A stretch of DNA of 37,888 nucleotides from Bifidobacterium breve. Lineage in GTDB: Bacteria > Actinomycetota > Acidimicrobiia > Acidimicrobiales > Ilumatobacteraceae. Shown here in pieces: positions 25,260 through 36,016 of the stretch. The first letter of the stretch is position 1; every line of letters begins with the position of its first letter. The stretch covers positions 1 through 37,888 of the forward strand of contig CAMDVC010000002.1 of the NCBI GenBank assembly GCA_945878785.1, read 5' to 3'. The notes under the pieces are model-generated. The model ran no database searches, was not told the DNA's origin, and worked only from the letters and a program-made list of their open reading frames with translations. Both the position numbers and the translations under genes were made by a program.

Positions 25260-27625
25260 TGACCACTATCGACACCACAGAGACAAACGATGTGCCGCCT
25301 AAAGACCCGAACGCAGTATCGATAACTATTAATGGCCGCACTGTTGAAGCACGTAAAGGTGATCTTATTATTGCGGCAGCAGACAGTGTTGATGAGTACA
25401 TTCCACGGTTTTGCTACCACCCACGTATGAGCTCAGTTGGCATGTGTCGCCAATGCATGGTTGAAGTAGAAGGTCCTCGTGGACCGATGATGGTTGTCAG
25501 TTGTATGACTCCTGTTGCTGAAGGTCAAATAGTGCGCACAGATACGCCGCAGGTAAAGCGCGCACAAGAAGGCATGATCGAGTTACTTCTTGCAAATCAC
25601 CCACTTGACTGCCCAGTGTGTGACAAAGGCGGGGAGTGCCCGTTGCAAGACCAAGCCTTTAGCCATGGTGCGGGCGAGAGTCGCTTTGTAGAAGAGAAGC
25701 GCCACTATGAAAAGCCAATCCCAATCAGCGACTTGGTATTTCTTGATCGTGAACGTTGCATCTTGTGCGATCGTTGCACCCGTTTCGCTGATGAAGTAGC
25801 GGGCGACCCTCTCATCAGTTTCACTCAGCGGGGAAACAACACTCAAATAATGACGTTCCCAGATGAGCCGTTTGCTTCATACTTTTCTGGCAACACAGTG
25901 CAAATTTGTCCAGTGGGTGCACTTACTGCTTCGCCGTACCGATTCAAGGCTCGTCCGTGGGACCTTGAACAACGGGAAAGCACTTGCACAACATGTTCAG
26001 TTGGTTGTCGAACAGTTGTTCAATCAAGCCGTGATGAACTGTTGCGATACCAAGGTGTCGATAGTGATCCAGTGAACTGGGGTTGGTTGTGCGACAAGGG
26101 TCGTTTCAACTTCCAGTCAACGAATTCAGAAGATCGCCTTTCAACCCCGCAAATCAAGTCGGGTGATTCCTTTGTTACTTCCTCGTGGTCTGATGCTCTT
26201 GAATCAGTTGCTCGTGTTATCCGTCATTCACGCGAGGGCTCAGTAGCAATTCTTGGTGGTGCTCGTGGAACAAACGAAGACGCATTTGTGTGGGGTGCTC
26301 TTGCTGATGCAGCCGGAATCACCATGCGTGACGCGCAACTCGATGACGGACTCCCAGCGTCTGTGTTCTCGCATCCACAAGCCACAATTGATTCTGCATG
26401 TGCGGGTGGCACTGTCATTCTTTTGGCTCCAGACATCAAGGAAGAGCTTCCGGTGTTGTACCTGCGTCTTCGTGACGCGGTACAGAAGAAGCGAATTCGT
26501 CTGATTGAGATTTCATCTCATGAAACTGGTCTTACGAAGTATGCATGGAAATCAATTCGGGCTGAGTCCGGCACCGCAGCTGCCGCTATGCCAGCGCTTC
26601 TTGCGCAAGCTGATATTGCTGCGCAACTTGCATCTGGACCAGTTGTGATAGTCGCTGGTCGCCCGAACCTTGCAGAATCTGCATCGCACACAATGGATGC
26701 TGTGGACGCCGTTCTGGCAGTTGCTCCATCAGCAAGTGTGTTGCCAGTTTTGCGTCGTGGAAACGTCCGTGGTGCATTGTCACTTGGGCTTGGGCCACGT
26801 AATGGCAATGACGCTGCCGCAATCCTTAATGCATCAGCGAAGGGCAATGTTGATTGCCTCATTCTTCTCGGTGCTGACCCGCTCTCTGATATTGCAGACG
26901 TCGATCTTGCTCGTCGAGGAATTGCAGGAGCGAAGTTTGTCGTTGCTATTGATACCTTCCTCACCGCTAGTGCGTCACATGCAGATGTTGTATTGCCTGC
27001 GGCTGCTTATGGTGAAAAAGACGGCACCACGATGAACCTTGAGGGACGCGTTACCTCAGTGGTTCAGAAAATCACACCCCACGGAACGTCGCGCGCAGAC
27101 TGGATAATTGCAGTTGAACTCATGACTCTTCTTGGGCATGAATCGAACTTCACCACGTTGTCAGACATTCAAGATGCGATGTCTGCCGCAGTTCCTGGTT
27201 TCGGAAGCACCACTACTACTGTGGCAATCAAGCGCGATGGAATCGTCGTGTCGGTTACTCCGCCAAGTTCTACATCAGCATCAACGAGTGTTGCAGCACC
27301 TCGCAACTCGTATGAATTCCGCCTCGATCTCAGTCGTAAATTATTTGACCGTGCAATCGGCACAATCACCAGTCCATCACTTGCGAATTTAGCTACAGAG
27401 GCGAATGTATTTATTCACCCTCTTGATCTTGATCGTGTGGGCACTGCCGAAGGAACAAATGTGCGGGTTTCAAATTCGCACAGTTCCATTGTTCTGCCAG
27501 TTCGTGCATTGTCTTCAATACCTCGTGGAACAGCATGGGTGCCGTTCAATCAAATTGGTGCAGATGTTCGTGAACTCGTTCGTCGTAATGAATCAATCAC
27601 CGATGTCAGAATTGAGTCAATGTGA
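25259..27625 (+). CDS. nuoG: NADH-quinone oxidoreductase subunit G
   Basis: CPVCDKGGECPLQDQ, RCILCDRCTRF, VQICPVGALT, CTTCSVGC and a molybdopterin oxidoreductase-like C-terminus. Confidence 0.95.
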   Translation: MTTIDTTETNDVPPKDPNAVSITINGRTVEARKGDLIIAAADSVDEYIPRFCYHPRMSSVGMCRQCMVEVEGPRGPMMVVSCMTPVAEGQIVRTDTPQVKRAQEGMIELLLANHPLDCPVCDKGGECPLQDQAFSHGAGESRFVEEKRHYEKPIPISDLVFLDRERCILCDRCTRFADEVAGDPLISFTQRGNNTQIMTFPDEPFASYFSGNTVQICPVGALTASPYRFKARPWDLEQRESTCTTCSVGCRTVVQSSRDELLRYQGVDSDPVNWGWLCDKGRFNFQSTNSEDRLSTPQIKSGDSFVTSSWSDALESVARVIRHSREGSVAILGGARGTNEDAFVWGALADAAGITMRDAQLDDGLPASVFSHPQATIDSACAGGTVILLAPDIKEELPVLYLRLRDAVQKKRIRLIEISSHETGLTKYAWKSIRAESGTAAAAMPALLAQADIAAQLASGPVVIVAGRPNLAESASHTMDAVDAVLAVAPSASVLPVLRRGNVRGALSLGLGPRNGNDAAAILNASAKGNVDCLILLGADPLSDIADVDLARRGIAGAKFVVAIDTFLTASASHADVVLPAAAYGEKDGTTMNLEGRVTSVVQKITPHGTSRADWIIAVELMTLLGHESNFTTLSDIQDAMSAAVPGFGSTTTTVAIKRDGIVVSVTPPSSTSASTSVAAPRNSYEFRLDLSRKLFDRAIGTITSPSLANLATEANVFIHPLDLDRVGTAEGTNVRVSNSHSSIVLPVRALSSIPRGTAWVPFNQIGADVRELVRRNESITDVRIESM

Positions 27626-28851
27626 GTGGTGTAATTTTCGCTATTGATCCAATGTTGGAAGGCAATGTCCTCTGGACGCCGCTACTGATAGTCCTTGTAA
27701 AAGTTCTTCTCGTTTTCGTTGTCGGTTTAGTAGCAACAATGTTGATGGTGTGGTTCGAACGCAAAGTCATTGCCGGCATGCAGAACCGAGTTGGCCCAAA
27801 CAAGGCTGGTCCTTGGGGAATCTTGCAAACTCTGGCAGACGGAGTCAAGTTGTTCTTCAAAGAAGACCTCATTCCGGAACGTTCTGATCGGTTCATGTTT
27901 CGCTTGGCTCCGTATCTTGCGTTGGTTCCAGCATTTCTTGCATTTGCGATTATTCCTCTCGGCGGAGATTTCCGCGACGGTAAGGGCGGTCTCGTCACCT
28001 TGTTCGGACAACAGACTCGACTGCAATTAGCCGACCCTCCTGTTGGGGTGTTATTCGCTTTGGCAATTTCATCAATTGCTGTGTACGGGATCATGTTGGC
28101 CGGTTGGTCGAGTGGATCCAAGTACCCATTGCTCGGCTCTGTTCGTGCATCGGCGCAGATGGTTTCATATGAAGCAGCTCTTGGCTTGTCTCTCGGTGCA
28201 GTTCTGTTGGTGTCTGGAACTCTCTCAACTGCTGGCATTGTCAATCTGCAATCGTCAATTGGAAACTGGAACATTGTGGCAACCGGTTTCGTACCGTTCG
28301 TCATCTTCCTCATTGCTGCTACCGCCGAATTGAATCGACCTCCGTTTGACTTGGTAGAAGCCGAACAAGAACTTGTGGGTGGATTTAACACTGAGTATTC
28401 GTCAATTCGATTTGCTTTGTTCTTCCTCGCTGAATTCATGAACACCGTCACGATGTCAGCATTGATCGTGACTCTGTTTTTTGGTGGTCCTCAACCAATC
28501 GCTATTGGAACCACCACTTTGGATATTCCGTTTATTCCGAATGCAATTGAGGGCACTGTCTGGCTTCTTCTCAAAGTGCTCGTCTTCCTCTATGTCTACG
28601 TATGGTTCCGCGCCACCCTTCCGCGTTTCCGTTATGACCAACTCATGGATTTGGGTTGGAAGATTCTGATTCCTGGCTCCCTTGGTTGGTTCATGCTTCT
28701 TGCTGCTCAGCGAGTAGGGCGAGATGCAGGATGGGATCAAATATTGGTCACTCTTGTTACTGCTCTTGTTCTCATCGGCGGCTACGGATTACTCCTTGCC
28801 GCACAACATGTCAGTCGCGTTAATCGTGAGAAGGATGGAGCGAGCTTCTAA
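27622..28851 (+). CDS. nuoH: NADH-quinone oxidoreductase subunit H
   Basis: [64 protein letters not shown]. Confidence 0.95.
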   Translation: MSGVIFAIDPMLEGNVLWTPLLIVLVKVLLVFVVGLVATMLMVWFERKVIAGMQNRVGPNKAGPWGILQTLADGVKLFFKEDLIPERSDRFMFRLAPYLALVPAFLAFAIIPLGGDFRDGKGGLVTLFGQQTRLQLADPPVGVLFALAISSIAVYGIMLAGWSSGSKYPLLGSVRASAQMVSYEAALGLSLGAVLLVSGTLSTAGIVNLQSSIGNWNIVATGFVPFVIFLIAATAELNRPPFDLVEAEQELVGGFNTEYSSIRFALFFLAEFMNTVTMSALIVTLFFGGPQPIAIGTTTLDIPFIPNAIEGTVWLLLKVLVFLYVYVWFRATLPRFRYDQLMDLGWKILIPGSLGWFMLLAAQRVGRDAGWDQILVTLVTALVLIGGYGLLLAAQHVSRVNREKDGASF

Positions 28852-29504
28852 TGGGCTACTTCGGAGGATTTCTCGTCACCATGCGTCAGCATGGTGCACG
28901 TAACAAGGTCACTACTGAATATTCAGGCGGCCGTATATTTCGTCGTAAAAACAACGACACCAAAGACGAAAAGATTGACAAGCCAGAGCGCATGCATGGC
29001 CGTCATGTTCTGAATCGTTACGAAGATGGAATGGAAAAGTGCATCGGTTGCGAACTGTGCGCCGGTGTGTGTCCTGCAAAGTGCATTTATGTGCGCGGAG
29101 CCGACAATAACCCTGATAACCCAACTTCACCTGGTGAGCGCTTCGGTTTCATATACGAAATTAATTATCTTCGTTGCATCCATTGCGATTTGTGTGTCGA
29201 GGCATGCCCAACAGAAGCAATTACTGAGACAAAATTATTTGAATTCTCATTTACTAATCGCCAAGATGCCATTTATACAAAGTCTGAATTACTTGTTGAT
29301 AACCATGGCTTGCCGCAGCATCTGCCGTGGGAAGACTGGCGCCCAGGCGAGGACCAAAACACATCGGGCTGGATGCGTGCAACCGCGTCTGCAGGAAGTG
29401 AGGATTTTGTTGGCGTCGTTTCATGGGGTGGGGAACTCGGGTACGGTGTTCGCGCTGCCGAACCAACGCAAGACATCAGCGATGAATCCGAGTCAAAGAA
29501 CTAA
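28851..29504 (+). CDS. nuoI: NADH-quinone oxidoreductase subunit I
   Basis: [18 protein letters not shown] and [16 protein letters not shown]. Confidence 0.95.
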   Translation: MGYFGGFLVTMRQHGARNKVTTEYSGGRIFRRKNNDTKDEKIDKPERMHGRHVLNRYEDGMEKCIGCELCAGVCPAKCIYVRGADNNPDNPTSPGERFGFIYEINYLRCIHCDLCVEACPTEAITETKLFEFSFTNRQDAIYTKSELLVDNHGLPQHLPWEDWRPGEDQNTSGWMRATASAGSEDFVGVVSWGGELGYGVRAAEPTQDISDESESKN

Positions 29505-30043
29505 TGGAACTTTTCGTTTTCGTAGTTGCCGCGGCAATGGTTCTGGGTGGGGCTTTGGGAGTCGTCACTCGGTCTAACCCCGTACACGCCGCCATGAGTC
29601 TTGTTCTTACTTTGTTTGGTATTGCCGTGATGTTTGTTTCGCATAATGCGCACTTTTTGGCAGCCGTACAAGTCATTGTGTATGCCGGAGCAATTGTAGT
29701 TTTGTTCTTGTTCGTCATCATGTTGCTCGGCGTTGACAAAGCAGAAGATCTCAGTGTCGAACCAATAACAAACCAACGCCCCCTTGCCGCAATTATTGGC
29801 GTTGGTATCAGTGCCATTGTGATTGCCGCAATTGTTTCATCTCGTGCGGGCCTCGGAGCCTCTGGGGAAGGCGTTGACAAGACCACCCTTGAATCTCCTG
29901 ATGCAAACATCCGCCAACTAGCTCGTGTGATTTTCAGTGACAACGTTTTTGCCTTTGAACTGACCTCAGTGTTGCTACTAGTCGCGGTTATTGGCACCGT
30001 AGTAATGGCGCGTAAAACTAAGGCTGTGGGGACTGGCAAATGA
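29504..30043 (+). CDS. nuoJ: NADH-quinone oxidoreductase subunit J
   Basis: [52 protein letters not shown]. Confidence 0.94.
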   Translation: MELFVFVVAAAMVLGGALGVVTRSNPVHAAMSLVLTLFGIAVMFVSHNAHFLAAVQVIVYAGAIVVLFLFVIMLLGVDKAEDLSVEPITNQRPLAAIIGVGISAIVIAAIVSSRAGLGASGEGVDKTTLESPDANIRQLARVIFSDNVFAFELTSVLLLVAVIGTVVMARKTKAVGTGK

Positions 30044-30366
30044 GTTTTATGCTTTCTGTCGTGCAGCCCACTTCTACGTGGTATCTCGTTTTGTCAGCAG
30101 TGTTGTTCGGTATCGGCACCATCGGAGTCATGGTGCGTCGCAACCCTCTCATTATGTTCATGTGCATTGAATTGATGTTGAATGCCGTGAACCTCTCTTT
30201 CGTTGCTTTGTCTAGCCAAATTGCAAATATTGATGGACAAGTCGTTGTATTTTTCGTCCTTGTAGTTGCTGCTGCTGAAGTAGTAGTAGGGCTTGGCATC
30301 ATCGTTTCCATCATGCGACGACGCACTTCTTTGACAGTCGACGACATGTCGGGACTGAAGGGGTAG
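30040..30366 (+). CDS. nuoK: NADH-quinone oxidoreductase subunit K
   Basis: [44 protein letters not shown]. Confidence 0.95.
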   Translation: MSFMLSVVQPTSTWYLVLSAVLFGIGTIGVMVRRNPLIMFMCIELMLNAVNLSFVALSSQIANIDGQVVVFFVLVVAAAEVVVGLGIIVSIMRRRTSLTVDDMSGLKG

Positions 30367-30371
30367 TTGCC

Positions 30372-32282
30372 ATGTCGGATCTTGTTTGGCTTATTCCTGC
30401 ACTGCCATTAGGTGGCTTCTTATTGATTCTCTTGTTCGGCCGCATTCTTGGCGAACCACGTGCCGGAATTCTCGCCACAGCAATGACAGCATCCTCGTTC
30501 GTTGTGACGGTTGGCGTGTATCTCGACCTCTTGTCTCGTACTGCAGAAGAACGCCATCATGTCATCACATTGTTCTCGTGGTTGCCTGTTGGAACACTCC
30601 ATATTGATATGGCTCTTTTGGCAGATCCATTGAGCATCACGATGGCTCTCTTTGTCACAGGAATCGGATCTCTCATTCACTTGTACTCAATTGGGTACAT
30701 GCATGGTGATCCAAAGTTCTCGAAGTTCTTCCTCTATCTCAACCTTTTCGTGTTCTCCATGCTGATGCTGGTACTCGGTGAAAACCTTCTCGTTACCTTC
30801 CTTGGTTGGGAAGGTGTGGGTGCCTGCTCATACTTCCTCATCTCGTTCTGGCATACACGTGACTCCGCAGCAACTGCTGGTAAGAAGGCATTTGTTACCA
30901 ACAGAGTCGGCGACTGGGGAATGATGGTCGCGATGTTCCTTGCTTTTTCGGCGGTTGGAACACTGTCGTATGAAGGTATTAATGCCGCTGCAGACGGTGG
31001 GAAAATTGCCGCAGTTACTGCAACTGGAATAGCCATGATGTTGTTTGTTGGTGCATGCGGAAAGAGCGCACAGTTGCCGCTGTATATATGGTTGCCCGAC
31101 GCAATGGAAGGCCCTACTCCGGTTTCAGCGTTGATTCACGCAGCCACCATGGTGACATCCGGAGTGTTCCTCCTTACGCGCATGGCGCCAGTTCTTCACG
31201 CGTCGTATCCGTGGGCAGGTGATGTGATTGCAACTGTTGGTGCGCTTACTGCATTATTCGCAGCCACTATTGCGGTAGCTCAAACCGACATTAAAAAAGT
31301 TTTGGCGTATTCCACTGTTTCTCAACTTGGCTTTATGTTCCTCGCTATTGGTTCAGGCGCTTATGTAGCAGCAATTTTCCACATGGTGACCCATGCATTT
31401 TTCAAGGCACTTTTGTTTCTTGGTTCAGGCTCGGTCATCCATGGCATGCATCACGAACAAGACATGCGCAAGATGGGGGCTCTTCGCAAGTTGATGCCCA
31501 TCACTGGGTTTACCTTCATTATTGGTTGGTTGGCCATTGCTGGTATCCCGCCGTTTGCAGGGTTCTGGTCAAAGGATGAAGTACTTCTCTATGCGTTTGC
31601 AAACAATCGCCTTCTCTGGCTTATGGGAGTCGTCACTGCACTTTTGACTGCGTATTACATGACGCGCCAAGTCATCATGGTGTTCTTCGGTGAAGCACGT
31701 TGGAATGATCATGCAGAAGAAAACGGTGCACATGGTGATCACACACCACATGAGAGCCCATGGACAATGGTGACACCACTTGTTGTTCTTGCCGGCTTGT
31801 CGATTGTTGGTGGAGCAATGCAGTTGCCGTTCTCAAAGAGCACACATTTTCTTGAACATTGGCTTGAACCGGTTGTTCATCATTCTGAGGTATCAATCGC
31901 TGATACGTGGGCGTATAGCAACAAATGGTTGTTGCTCGTAGTCGCAATTCTTATTGCTGTAAGCGGAGTTGTTGCATCTATAGCGGTGTATGCCAAGGGC
32001 AAGTTCAAAATCATCGAACCGAAAATTCTTGCTGATGCATGGCGATACGACTCTGCTGTCTCGGCCATTGTTGGTGGCCCAGGGCGAGCAGCTTTTGGCG
32101 GCGTTGCTGCGTTCGACGCGAAAATTGTTGATGGTGCAGTGAACGGAATTGGTACCGAAGTCCGTGCCGCTAGTGGCCTATTGCGCAAGGTGCAGAGCGG
32201 GCTTGTCCGTTCGTATGCATTCGTAATTGGTCTTGGCGCAGTGGTGCTACTCGCATGGTTCCTTCTGAGAGGAATTCTCTAA
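30372..32282 (+). CDS. nuoL: NADH-quinone oxidoreductase subunit L
   Basis: LGWEGVGACSYFLISFWHTR, QLPLYIWLPDAMEGPTPVSALIHAATMVTSGVFLLTR. Confidence 0.96.
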   Translation: MSDLVWLIPALPLGGFLLILLFGRILGEPRAGILATAMTASSFVVTVGVYLDLLSRTAEERHHVITLFSWLPVGTLHIDMALLADPLSITMALFVTGIGSLIHLYSIGYMHGDPKFSKFFLYLNLFVFSMLMLVLGENLLVTFLGWEGVGACSYFLISFWHTRDSAATAGKKAFVTNRVGDWGMMVAMFLAFSAVGTLSYEGINAAADGGKIAAVTATGIAMMLFVGACGKSAQLPLYIWLPDAMEGPTPVSALIHAATMVTSGVFLLTRMAPVLHASYPWAGDVIATVGALTALFAATIAVAQTDIKKVLAYSTVSQLGFMFLAIGSGAYVAAIFHMVTHAFFKALLFLGSGSVIHGMHHEQDMRKMGALRKLMPITGFTFIIGWLAIAGIPPFAGFWSKDEVLLYAFANNRLLWLMGVVTALLTAYYMTRQVIMVFFGEARWNDHAEENGAHGDHTPHESPWTMVTPLVVLAGLSIVGGAMQLPFSKSTHFLEHWLEPVVHHSEVSIADTWAYSNKWLLLVVAILIAVSGVVASIAVYAKGKFKIIEPKILADAWRYDSAVSAIVGGPGRAAFGGVAAFDAKIVDGAVNGIGTEVRAASGLLRKVQSGLVRSYAFVIGLGAVVLLAWFLLRGIL

Positions 32283-33832
32283 TGCACGCTTCCTTCCCAA
32301 TTTTGTCGGCTCTTATCTTGTTGCCGATTCTCGGTGCAGTTCTCATCACAATTGTGAGCAATAAATACCTTGAATTGGTAAAAGTCATCGCGATGGTTTT
32401 CAGCGTTGGTGTTGGCGGGATGTCAATCTGGTTGCTGGCTTCATTTAAATCTGCCGACTCGGGATTCCAATACGTTTCTCAACATGATTGGGTGACGTCG
32501 TGGGGAATCTCATGGCATCTTGGTGTTGACGGTGTCTCTTTATTCCTTGTCGTGCTTACCGGAATTCTTTTCCCGCTAGTCATTCTCGGTGTTGATCCGC
32601 ATCATGATCACAAGAGATACCTGGCATGGTTGCTGTTGCTTGAAGCTGGCGTGATGGGCAGCTTCCTCAGTCTCGATCTTTTCTTGTTCTTCATCTTTTT
32701 CGAAATTGTTCTTGTGCCGATGTATTTTCTCATTGGTGGATGGGGATATGACAAGCGCGTGTATGCCGCTACAAAGTTTTTTTTGTACACGATGCTCGGC
32801 TCGGCATTCATGTTGGTCGGCATCATTGCTACCGCAGTCCTCGCCCGACGCGACATCGGGTATCTCACCTTTGACCTGGTGACAATTGCTGAGCAAGCAA
32901 GTTTTGCTACCAATACTGGTCGTTGGCTATTTGTATCGTTTGCCATCGCTTTCGCTGTGAAGGTGCCTATCTTTCCGCTGCACACTTGGCTACCTGACGC
33001 ACATACACAAGCGCCAACAGGAGGCTCAGTCATCTTGGCTGGCGTGTTGCTAAAGATGGGAACATATGGATTCCTTCGATTTGGTCTGTATTTATTCCCT
33101 GCTGCAGCAGTGTGGGCGAAACCAGTATTGCTAACACTCGCTGTAATCGGAATCATCTATGGCGCAATCGCTGCCACCATGCAGACTGACCTCAAGCGTC
33201 TCGTTGCGTATTCATCAGTTGCTCACCTCGGATTTATTGTCCTTGGTATTTTTGCGATCACTTCACAATCGCTTACGGGCAGTGTGATGCAAATGGTTAA
33301 CCACGGTATTTCAACGGGAGCATTGTTCTTGTTGGTTGGCATGATTTACGAACGTCGCCATACTCGCGAAATCGCTGAATTGCGCGGTATTCAATCTGTT
33401 GCTCCAATATTCTCAGCGGCATTCATGATTGTGATGTTGAGCTCAATTGGCGTTCCAGGTCTCAACGGATTTGCCGGAGAATTTTTGATTCTGATTGGTT
33501 CATTCCAGTCGGCCAGATGGTGGACCATTGTCGCTGCGACCGGTGTGATTCTTGCTGCTTTGTATCTGTTGTGGGCCTACCAACGGGTTTTCCACGGTGA
33601 ACCAGATGAAGCGAATTCAACTTTTGCTGAGATGACTTTGCGCGAAGGTGCGTTAATTATGGTGTTTATCGGACTCATCGGTTTCACAGGTGTGTATCCA
33701 AAGCCAATGCTGGAGCGAATTGAACCCAGTGTTGACAAGTTGGTCGAACACGTCGTGTCTCACAGCGACTACAAGGCTCCGACCACCCCCAAGATTGTGG
33801 CTGAGCCTCACGGAGAAAAGGCGGGTGAGTGA
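32282..33832 (+). CDS. nuoM: NADH-quinone oxidoreductase subunit M
   Basis: FFEIVLVPMYFLIGGWG, FPLHTWLPDAHTQAPTGGSVILAGVLLKMGTYGFLRF. ATG at 32282 overlaps the nuoL stop. Confidence 0.95.
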   Translation: MHASFPILSALILLPILGAVLITIVSNKYLELVKVIAMVFSVGVGGMSIWLLASFKSADSGFQYVSQHDWVTSWGISWHLGVDGVSLFLVVLTGILFPLVILGVDPHHDHKRYLAWLLLLEAGVMGSFLSLDLFLFFIFFEIVLVPMYFLIGGWGYDKRVYAATKFFLYTMLGSAFMLVGIIATAVLARRDIGYLTFDLVTIAEQASFATNTGRWLFVSFAIAFAVKVPIFPLHTWLPDAHTQAPTGGSVILAGVLLKMGTYGFLRFGLYLFPAAAVWAKPVLLTLAVIGIIYGAIAATMQTDLKRLVAYSSVAHLGFIVLGIFAITSQSLTGSVMQMVNHGISTGALFLLVGMIYERRHTREIAELRGIQSVAPIFSAAFMIVMLSSIGVPGLNGFAGEFLILIGSFQSARWWTIVAATGVILAALYLLWAYQRVFHGEPDEANSTFAEMTLREGALIMVFIGLIGFTGVYPKPMLERIEPSVDKLVEHVVSHSDYKAPTTPKIVAEPHGEKAGE

Positions 33833-35325
33833 TGGTTTTCGCAGCAACACTTGACGGCCCTTCAATTCCTTGGGTTGAACTAATTCCCATTCTTTCGCTA
33901 TTGGCAGGTACTTGTTTTCTACTGCTCGTCGGTTCGCTTGTTCCAACATGGCCACGCCGTGGATATGCATGGGTAACAGGAATCTCAACAACTATTGCAA
34001 TCGTTGCAAATGCGGTGAAATGGAACAACCTGTATTACAACAAGGGCGAGACATTCTTTGCTGATGTAATTGCCATTGACCGATTCTCTGTTCTAGCCAG
34101 CATCACAATTTGTTTGGCTGTCATTTTTGGCGCGCTCATGATGTCTGCGTATTTGGTCCGAATGAATGCAGACGGGCCAGAGATGTACGCCCTGTTGTTG
34201 ACCTCCGCCATCGGTGCATTGGTGATGGTGGCTGCAAATGAACTCATTGTGTTGTTTCTCGGACTCGAAATTTTGAGTCTGTCGCTATATCTTTTGGCGG
34301 CGAGCAATCGTGATCGCGAGCAGAGCCAAGAATCAGGTCTGAAGTATTTCATTCTTGGCGGATTCTCCTCTGCGTTTTTCCTGTACGGAGTGGCATTGAT
34401 CTTCGGATCAACGGGCAGCACAAAGATCTCGGAGATCGGTGAAGCGCTGTCGGGGAACATCTCCATCGCCAATACTGACGCAATCTTGCTCGTTGGTATC
34501 GGCATGTTGTTGGTCGGTCTCGGGTTCAAAGTGTCGGCTGCGCCATTCCATGTGTGGACTCCTGACGTGTACGAAGGAGCGCCGACTCCAGTTACTGCAT
34601 TCATGGCATCTGTCGGAAAAGTCGCGGCATTCGCAGCGCTCATTCGAATTCTGGCGGTGGGTCTTGAACAGCGCGTTGATGATTGGCGTCCTGTTGTATG
34701 GGCGCTCGCAATCCTCACCGTGTTCACTGGTTCGATTTTGGCAGTGGTCCAAACAAACGTAAAACGTATGTTGGCGTATTCGTCTATTAGCCACGCCGGA
34801 TTTATTCTGGTCGGAGTAGAAGCTGCTGGTCATGTGGGCAGTGACGGAGTTGCAACTTCTATGAACTACCTAGCGATCTACACCGTGTTGGTGATGGGTT
34901 CATTCGCAATTGTTCTTGCATTGTCTGGTAACACCGACGGAGAAACGAATCTTTCTGATTTCAAAGGTCTTGCAAAGCGCCGTCCTGCGTTGGCGTTGGC
35001 GTTCACCGTCTTATTGTTCGCTCAAGCGGGTGTTCCGCTTACAGCAGGGTTTGTTTCAAAATTTGCAGTCATCAAATCATCTGTAGAAGCAAACTCGTAT
35101 GTTCTTGCAATTGCAGCAATGGTGGCAGCAGTCATTGGTGCCTATTTGTACCTTCGTATTGCAGTCAGCATGTGGTTAGAAGAGCCTGCATCAGATTCTG
35201 AAATATCAGTAGATCCAGCAGTCGTTATTGTGATTGCCATCTCCGTTGCTGCAACTCTGATTGTTGGGTTCTTCCCAGAGTTGCTTCTTCATGCAACGCG
35301 CCTTGCGCGTTTTGCGCCGCTCTGA
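33832..35325 (+). CDS. nuoN: NADH-quinone oxidoreductase subunit N
   Basis: LGLEILSLSLYLLAASNRDREQSQESGLKYFILGGFSSAFFLYG, FHVWTPDVYEGAPTPVTAFMASVGKVAAFAALIR. Confidence 0.95.
   Translation: MVFAATLDGPSIPWVELIPILSLLAGTCFLLLVGSLVPTWPRRGYAWVTGISTTIAIVANAVKWNNLYYNKGETFFADVIAIDRFSVLASITICLAVIFGALMMSAYLVRMNADGPEMYALLLTSAIGALVMVAANELIVLFLGLEILSLSLYLLAASNRDREQSQESGLKYFILGGFSSAFFLYGVALIFGSTGSTKISEIGEALSGNISIANTDAILLVGIGMLLVGLGFKVSAAPFHVWTPDVYEGAPTPVTAFMASVGKVAAFAALIRILAVGLEQRVDDWRPVVWALAILTVFTGSILAVVQTNVKRMLAYSSISHAGFILVGVEAAGHVGSDGVATSMNYLAIYTVLVMGSFAIVLALSGNTDGETNLSDFKGLAKRRPALALAFTVLLFAQAGVPLTAGFVSKFAVIKSSVEANSYVLAIAAMVAAVIGAYLYLRIAVSMWLEEPASDSEISVDPAVVIVIAISVAATLIVGFFPELLLHATRLARFAPL
35295..35311 (+). 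terminator. Possible intrinsic terminator inside the 3' end of nuoN
   Basis: AACGCGC-CTT-GCGCGTT followed by TT. Convergent stop codons leave no intergenic space for a terminator. Confidence 0.35.
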
Positions 35326-35326
35326 T

Positions 35327-36016
35327 CTAACTGGCGTGAGTAATCAGGGTATTAAACAAACCCTGCTGTGACGGATCATCACGGGCGGTGTCTTCTGGGT
35401 GCCATTGCACTGCAACTATCCATGTTGAGCCTGTGTGTTCGACCGCCTCAATAGTTCCGTCTTGATGTGTTCCGACAACAACAAGACCTGGTGCAACTTT
35501 TTCAATCGCTTGATGATGAAGTGAATGTATAAGTGGATCAGTAGTTCCCATTGCTTGCGCCAACCGTGATCCCGTGACGACTTGAATACCGTGCATGGTG
35601 TCGCGATGGTCAGGAGTTGTCTTGAGGTGCTGCACAAGAGTGCCACCAAGAGCAACGTTCAGCACTTGTTGTCCGCGACACACGGCTAAAACTGGAATAT
35701 CGCATTCCATAGCACGATGTAAAGCCGCAATTTCAAAGTCATCAACAAGTTCATTGACTCCAAACAACTGGGCCCATTCAGTCGCTCCGTATTTTGATGG
35801 GCTGATATCACCGCCACCAATCATGAGCATTCCATCGCACCGAGCAATGGTTTGAGTAATTGTTGACATGTCGTCTGTAGGCGGAACAAGGACTGGTAGG
35901 CCACCGGCACGATGGATGGCATCTATGTAGTTCTGTCCGCAACTTGTAACCGGAGTGCGGTGTCCTGTTGCTTCGGGGCTCATGCGTCCTGGAATTGCAA
36001 TTAGCGGTTTGCTCAT
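35327..36016 (-). CDS. Class I glutamine amidotransferase, gamma-glutamyl-GABA hydrolase (peptidase C26/PuuD)-like
   Basis: VLAVCRGQQVLNVALGGTLVQHL (nucleophile Cys) and IVAVQWHPEDT. Confidence 0.85.
   Translation of the reverse strand: MSKPLIAIPGRMSPEATGHRTPVTSCGQNYIDAIHRAGGLPVLVPPTDDMSTITQTIARCDGMLMIGGGDISPSKYGATEWAQLFGVNELVDDFEIAALHRAMECDIPVLAVCRGQQVLNVALGGTLVQHLKTTPDHRDTMHGIQVVTGSRLAQAMGTTDPLIHSLHHQAIEKVAPGLVVVGTHQDGTIEAVEHTGSTWIVAVQWHPEDTARDDPSQQGLFNTLITHAS

Noticed and set aside
27606-28451. 281-aa minus-strand ORF opposite nuoH
   Set aside because: Shadow ORF antisense to a clearly conserved nuoH; its composition resembles no recognisable family.
29476-30039. 187-aa minus-strand ORF opposite nuoJ
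   Set aside because: Low-complexity Thr/Ala/Ile-rich antisense translation of a membrane protein gene.
32608-33156. 182-aa minus-strand ORF opposite nuoM
   Set aside because: Antisense shadow of conserved nuoM.
34035-34727. 230-aa minus-strand ORF opposite nuoN
   Set aside because: Antisense shadow of conserved nuoN.
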